The notes under the pieces: model-generated
What the model saw: the letters and a program-made list of their open reading frames with translations, nothing else
Databases searched by the model: none
Told to the model about the DNA's origin: nothing
Source of the DNA: Dallia pectoralis
Taxonomy: Eukaryota; Chordata; Actinopteri; Esociformes; Umbridae
Direction: 5' to 3'
DNA length: 64,000 nt
Assembly (NCBI GenBank): GCA_029465975.1
Contig: CM055730.1
Coordinates: 16,252,774-16,316,773, forward strand
Translations under genes and position numbers: made by a program
Shown: positions 57,840 to 64,000 of the stretch, piece by piece
How positions within the stretch are numbered: the first letter of the stretch is position 1
How the letters are laid out: each line of letters starts with the position of its first letter

Positions 57840-60180
57840 CGATGTGTTGAAGTTCCCATGCGTTGGATACCCAAAAAATGGGGATACATCTTTTTTGTGT
57901 TCGTTCAAAACTATTAGCTAAATTGGCTTGACTGCTACTATTGCAATGTTATCTTGTATTTTAACAGTAGTTAGAAACGAGAAATTCATTGGTTTGGTTA
58001 ATTGCCCGTGCAATATTGGAAACCACAAAGCCGACTTAAGTTTCGCAACTGTTCAGCTCTACTTATCTTTCTAAATCGTGATTGAATTGCATATCCAGGA
58101 ACTAGTCAAATGTGGGCTACATTAACTGTAAATTATTTACATCAAAGTCAATACGCACACACTCAACTTATAGTATCGAGTGTTAACATTTGCAATGTAG
58201 CCCATAAGTACCTGGGCCGTAACACAGGTTCTATTCATTTGACTCTACTTTAACACCTGGGATTTTAAGTCTTACTGTGCTGACTGGTTTTAACTATAGA
58301 CCCTCAGCTTTAATTTGAAGGTATTTTCTTCCATATCTGATAAGCTATTTAGAAATGAATTCACATGTTGTACTTTGACCTCCTATCTAACAGAACAAAA
58401 GTATAGTATTTAGCTCGGCCCTCGGCAATGGCAAATTTCTTACTAGACCACGGAAAATCTCTACAGTAGATGACGAAAGAACGCTCACCATGACCATTGA
58501 AAAAAAACAACAACAGTCCAACAGATGAAGAACACTATGGGTGGCATGTCTTCATTGATGTAACGGCTGATAGCAGCAATTTGGTTAATTCTGAAGTGTA
58601 CAGAAACATCTCATTGATTCAGATACACTGGCCCCAAATATTCTGCTAAAGCAAGAAAGGAGTTTATTTTTAGGGCCACAAATTGAATCTGCTTGACCTG
58701 TGCAATACAATCCCCTGACGTCTGAAGGCACTGAAGGCAAAAATGCCTGGAACAGTAACTTAAGATGGCTGCGTTAGCGATATGCTAGAGCATCAGCTGA
58801 GAAGGTATTCAACATCTGGTGATACGCCACAGACTTTAGGCAGTCAACTCTAACAAAGATCTGTGACGAGAACCTAATATGATGATTATATTTCATATTT
58901 AGTTCTGGTGGTGCAGTTAGTTTTGCTCTGTTGAACAGTGCATGAATCAACTTGTCCAGGCCCTTATCAAGTTTTTATCCACCCCTTTTTTCATATGCTA
59001 CATTAGGTAGCCTATATTTATCATATTTGACTGCAAAATGCTATTTAATAACACTTCAGTCTCCCTTGATAGTTATTCTAGGTAAAAGGTGGCCAATTGA
59101 AACAAGCATTTTACAATGTGACTATGGGTTTAAAATATACCTGAGTTTTAAGGGCCAAATTGAGATTCTATCTGGGAAGTAATTCCAGAGATTGATTCTG
59201 ACAAACATGGATTTTCAAATCTGTTTTAGTTTTTTACTCAACCCAGGAGCAGCACTTGTCAATGCTGGCAATGATGTCAATTTCATGATACTTGTGTAAT
59301 GAGAAGACCTGCCCCACTGATTCAAAAATACTGGTAATCCATCATATATATATTTTTTTTTTTCAATTAAATTCAAAATAATTTATACATGCGTTTAGTT
59401 TTAGATGTTTAAGATTGGGTTGGAGCATTGTTTTGTAATGCCACCCACAAATTCAAACTCAATTGTATTGCATTACTTAAACCTAACACAGGCTTTAGTT
59501 TGCTTACCTTTTGGCTAGATGTAATTTACAAAAAACAACATGACCAATTAATTATGTTTTTTTAGATATTATAAAAAGCATTCACTTCACTTAACCCCTC
59601 CCGATTGTTCCTGTCCGACTGGTCATTAGTCCGACCTGTTCAATGTTTTTAATATTCATAACACACACGCATTTATTAATAAACCCGGCACAGTCAGAAG
59701 AGGACTGGGCAGCCCTCCGTGCCTGGTTCCTCTTCCCAAATTCGATCTATCAAGGAGTTTTTCCTTGCCACGTGTATCAACCTGTTTGTTCAGGCTCTGT
59801 TGGGTTTCAGGCTGGGTGTTTGTGAAACTGTCATTGTAAAAATTTGTTTATAAAATAAATCTGAGTGATTGACTTGAGCTCATGGGAAGCTTTTTGTTAT
59901 GCATTGCACCTATGAATGTATTGCTAAAATATGTACAGCAAATGTCACATTTTTGTTTTTTCACATTGGAAAAACCTCTTCCGGGGCTCATAAAAACATT
60001 AGTGTGCTGCCCTGGAAGGTGGCAGTTTGAATGAATGAACGAACAAACCTAGCAACTTAAGTATTCATTTATTTTATACATTTCAGGAAGATATTTTTTT
60101 ATCTCATCTCACGCAATCCCCAATGAGATGACACAATGTCGTTAATGAGTGCCTTTTTCTCCTTTTCTCCTGTGTTGTAG
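57840..60180. other. upstream of erlin1 coding exons, no gene
   Basis: No exon seen. 59692-59880 holds CAGTCAGAAGAGGACTGGGC, AAGGAGTTTTTCCTTGCCAC and GGGTTTCAGGCTGGGTGTTT, a dispersed repeat (separate entry). Confidence 0.5.
59690..59880 (-). repeat. dispersed fish repeat, copy in reverse orientation
   Basis: Contains GAGGACTGGGCAGCCC, GTGCCTGGTTCCTCTTCCCA, AGGAGTTTTTCCTTGCCACG and an AATAAATCTGAGTGATTGA tail. The reverse complement matches the order of words at 62226-62410. I associate this family with salmonid and pike genomes. Confidence 0.55.
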
Positions 60181-60193
60181 GTGAGTCCTGGTG

Positions 60194-63100
60194 ATGATGA
60201 CAATGACTCACGTGGGGGCAGTAGTTGGTGCAGTAACAGCAGTGATGGCAATCCTGCTGCATTCCTCCATTCACAAGATAGAGGAAGGACACCTGGCCGT
60301 TTACTACAGGTAGAACCATGACACTCTGCCAGTCTTTCATTCACCCCTCATTCCACCAATTTAAATTTTGGCAGTTTCTTTTGGGAGAACTCTGTTTAAG
60401 GTCTGTTTTCTGGTACTCTGATGCAATGTATAGCTCTCTCTGAGTGATTTTTTTTAAAACTACAATTCCATCCCAGTTCAATGTTCATTTAAATTTGTCC
60501 ACCAGGATAAAAGTTCTCTCTGCTGCCAAATAAAAAAAAATCTGTTACAGGCTGGGAGCTACCTAGATTTAGTATCATCCTGTTCGACAAAAAGAAAATT
60601 CTGACTAATATTGTTTGGCAGATTTGGTTCAAACATGTTGTTTTGTTGTAAACTCTCAGAAAGAATGTGAAACTACATTTTCATGAGATAATGAGCCGCA
60701 TTCATTTTGTTGCTTTGAACAAATCCCTAACTCAGGGGTGTAAGATTCTTTCATGTTTTGAAAAGGGCTGGAAATTTGGTCCTTAAGGTTAGCATGTAAA
60801 TGTCCAAGACAATATTAAGCAATTATCTTTTTACTATTATCTTTTTTTTTTTTACAAATTTAGACTGAATTCTTCTACCTTCTAAGGATAGGTCTTTTGC
60901 GAAATCTTTTACATCTGAAAAGGTTTACTTTTGGAAATAAACTGGATTGGGGGAAAAAGCATACACAACTTTACAATGTAGCTTATTGCTGTCGTTACAA
61001 AAACCTTTTCAACATGACACGCAAAAGAATACACCCAGTTAATTTGACTGTTGTCTGTGTTTTAGAGGAGGTGCTTTGCTAACCACACCCAATGGCCCTG
61101 GATATCACATAATGATGCCATTTATTACCACCTTCAGATCAGTACAGGTAATACCAGTCTTATCTTCGATCTCTGAACTCTGACCTCTAACCCTGGATTC
61201 CACAACATGTCATTTATTACCACTTACAGATCAGCAAGATTACTGCCATTTCTCAAGTCTCTAAACGTTGATCTCTATCTCTGGATATAATATATTATCA
61301 TGCCATTTGTTGCCATCAATAAAATTCTACAAACTATTTGTAAATTATAATGAATTTGAGACCTGCCCTCCTAATTGACTTAAAAATCTGTTTTAATGCC
61401 AAAAACTATGCCCACCCTTGCTTTAACTAACAATTAATCTCTCACCCTGAATACCAAATCATGCAGTTCTTTGTTTGTACCTAAATATACAAACTGTAAT
61501 CCTTCACTTTGCTCCAGACCACTCTTCAAACAGATGAGGTGAAGAATGTGCCCTGTGGAACCAGGTAAAACCAGAATGCTTACATTTAAATGAAGAATTT
61601 CACATTTGTGTTAGTTCCTCACCCCCAAAAGTCTCCGGGACTGGTCACTATAGTTTGTATTTTTTTAAACAGCCATTTAAATGTTAACTAAACATCCGTA
61701 ACAGTAATGGGGAGGTATGAACATAATAAAAGTCACTTAACATCACATATAGACTGTCGCCCAAAGACATCAGTGTCAGGAATCATTCTGTTCACACAGG
61801 CAGCTCTGTTTAATTCTACAACTGGTCTTATGGCCCATCACATCAGCTAATGCAACATTTTCCCACATTGACGGCGCAAGTCTTGTCAGTAAAAGACCAG
61901 TTAGTGGAAAAGGATGCACATTGGGCTATCTGTGTAAAGGTTGCTATAGTGATTCGGAACTGTATGTGTAAATATGAGTGGGTGTTTGTGGTATGGGGAG
62001 TAGTACATGCTGAGTGTGTGTGTGTTCTCTCTACAGTGGAGGAGTTATGATATACTTTGACCGTATTGAGGTGGTCAACATGCTGGTACCCTCAGCTGGT
62101 AAGGACATTAGACACCTCTGTGAAGCTTCTATTTTCCTCTGTCAGCCTCTCTGTTTCTCATTCACATCACATTTGCAGTCAACATATGAAGTTAAGAAAG
62201 ATACATCAGAAATTCTATATAAACATCAATCAATCAAATGTATTTTATTTCACAACTAAGTTGTCACAACGTTTTTTTTTACAAACTCCCAGCCTGAACC
62301 CGACAGAGCACAACAAGTTGATACACGATGGCTAGGAAAAACTCTCTGATTGGTCGAATTTAGGGAAAACCCTAGAGGAACCACGCTCTGATGGCCAGTC
62401 CTCCTCTGGGTAAACTTATGAAAGTTAAAGAATTCTGAAATGCATTTTTGAATTGCAGATTGAAAGCTGAATCGGCTGCTCAGTCTGCAACACGACTTAG
62501 GAGGCCATGTCTGTTACATGTCTTTAGGGCCGGTTGGTCCCACAGTGTGGTCAGTACTAGGCACATGTCCTCCTTAATGGAAGCGGAAACTAGTCACAGG
62601 GAAAGGTTAGACACCCTAGTTCCCTATGTCCCAGGCACAAAAGTATAGCAGCATAAATCCTGAAACTAAGACGGGCAGGTTCAGGAAACTGTGGCCCTAA
62701 ACGGGGTAAACTCTGGACAGGGCCCAACAAGCCAGAAAACATCCACCCACTTTAACAAGCATCAACCAAGGGACACCAGTCAACTGTAACCACTCTAGTC
62801 ACACAGGTTTCTTTCTGTTTTATTTTTGTCTTATAATTTTCAAGTATCTTTGTTTTTCTCTCGGTATGGTAAAACATCTGTTTATCTTAACTAAACCACT
62901 AAAGTGTAAGCAAATCAAGTCAACATTACAAGATGCCCGCGCGCGCCAACATTTGAAATGCATGAAGGCAATTCCGATTCAGCTATCTACATTTTTTTTT
63001 TTTAAATCTTTCTCCTTTCTTCAGTGGTGGATACCGTAAAGAACTATACAGCAGATTATGACAAAACTCTCATTTTCAACAAGATTCATCATGAACTCAA

Positions 63101-63968
63101 CCAATTCTGCAGTGTGCACACACTACAGGAGGTCTACATTGAGTTATTTGGTAAGCACTAGCACATACACATTATCGTTCATTAGTGTAGAAGCCAATTA
63201 TAACCTTAGTGTCCCCTGGCTGTTGGTCTGTCAGACATCATTGATGAGAACCTGAAGATCGCTCTGCAGAAAGACCTCAACGCTATGGCACCTGGACTGA
63301 CGATACAGGTACACACACACACACTTTAAACACAACACATTAAACTGGAAGTAGTGGGGCGAGTTTAGCAGGATGCAATGTTCTGGAATATTCTGTTAAA
63401 ATGCACTGTTGAAATATCTGATGGCCATTTTGGATGTCTTAATGTTGAACGTGACCATGATTTTTAGACATCCTCTCTTACTTTCCAGGCTGTCCGCGTT
63501 ACAAAGCCCAAAATCCCAGAGGCCATCCGAAGAAACTTTGAGCTCATGTGAGTGTTTTCTTTTTTTTTCTCTCTTTGTTCTCTCTTCTGTTTTCCTGTTG
63601 TACACTGATCCTTTCTGTCATTCCCATTGTGTATGTTTTATCATGTCTCTTTGTTCTTTTGTTGTCCTTGTCTTTCCTCACCTTCTCTATGTGTGCCTGT
63701 ATAGGGAGGCTGAGAAGACTCGTCTGATGATAACAGTTCAGACTCAGAAGGTCGTGGAAAAAGAAGCAGAGACTGAGAGGAAGAAAGCCATCATCGGTAA
63801 TCAATTTATCTCTCCCGCCCTTTATCTCTGTCTTTAAATAACATCTTAACACCATCCACTTTGTCTTTGCTCTCCTAGAGGCTCAGAAGGTGGCTGAGGT
63901 AGCACAAATCCATTTTCAGCAGAAGGTGATGGAGAAAGAGACTGAGAAGAGGATCTCCGAGATAGAGG
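60194..63968 (+). CDS. erlin1: erlin-1, first nine coding exons, 3' end beyond right edge
   Basis: ER lipid-raft SPFH/prohibitin-domain protein; with erlin-2 it forms the complex that directs activated IP3 receptors to degradation. Exons: 60194-60309, 61066-61147, 61518-61564, 62037-62098, 63025-63150, 63235-63308, 63489-63547, 63705-63796, 63879-63968, all with AG/GT borders and matching phases (249 codons plus one base). A signal-anchor helix lies near residues 6-24, then HKIEEGHLAVYYRGGALLT, GPGYHIMMPFITTFRSVQ, the NYT sequon (Asn109) and the coiled-coil stretch VVEKEAETERKKA. HLAVYYR, TTFRSVQ and FQQKVMEKETEKRISEIE fit erlin-1 better than erlin-2, as does adjacency to chuk in the same orientation as human. 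An in-frame TGA at 60182 precedes the ATG. The C-terminal oligomerisation region is not in the window. Confidence 0.94.
62226..62415 (+). repeat. dispersed fish repeat in erlin1 intron
   Basis: AATCAATCAAATGTATTTTA at the left, then GATGGCTAGGAAAAACTCTC, ACCCTAGAGGAACCACGCTC and GATGGCCAGTCCTCCTCTGG. It has the same word order as the reverse complement of 59690-59880. It lies between erlin1 exons D (62037-62098) and E (63025-63150); related sequence may extend to about 62700. Confidence 0.55.
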
Positions 63969-64000
63969 GTGAGTCACTGTGTGTCTCACAAATCAATTGT

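Overview
This window is nuclear DNA of a ray-finned (teleost) fish. It has spliced genes with GT/AG introns, proteins clearly orthologous to human genes, very heavy CA/GT and minisatellite load, and fish-type hAT, Kolobok-like, Tc1/mariner and LINE debris. Two copies of a dispersed repeat resemble one I associate with salmonids and pikes, so a salmoniform/esociform source is possible but weakly supported.

Layout. (1) 1-23,452, minus strand: vinculin (vcl). Eighteen coding exons give 930 in-phase codons, from the start Met through the proline-rich linker. The tail exons lie beyond the left edge. (2) 23.9-27.2 kb: vcl-plau intergenic, no gene seen. (3) 27,780-30,436, minus: complete nine-exon urokinase-type plasminogen activator (plau), 398 codons, with kringle and trypsin-like protease but no EGF-like domain. 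(4) 30.5-39.9 kb: intergenic, with two Tc1/mariner remnants around a decayed LINE and two minisatellites. (5) 40,676-51,218, plus: complete 21-exon chuk (IKK-alpha), 779 codons. (6) 52.5-57.5 kb: a 793-bp segment present three times in tandem. Two copies carry an unidentified ~1.28-kb inverted-repeat element and one is an empty site. (7) 60,194-63,968, plus: first nine coding exons of erlin1, running off the right edge.

Gene logic. plau-vcl and chuk-erlin1 are two conserved neighbour pairs. In human they lie on 10q22 and 10q24, tens of megabases apart; here they adjoin, so 30.5-39.9 kb holds a synteny junction. Vinculin acts at focal adhesions, uPA in pericellular proteolysis, IKK-alpha in NF-kB signalling and erlin-1 in ER-associated degradation. 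I see no operon-like functional unit.

The most unusual sequence is in the repeats. A 49-bp minisatellite was amplified from the 3' end of vinculin exon 4 and its 5' splice site. A 43/44-bp repeat includes the exon 3 acceptor. Two hAT relatives have perfect 8-bp target duplications. A TTAA-flanked element encodes a P2X7-C-terminal-like zinc domain. The TGT...ACA element has a CCGG target duplication proven by its empty sister site.
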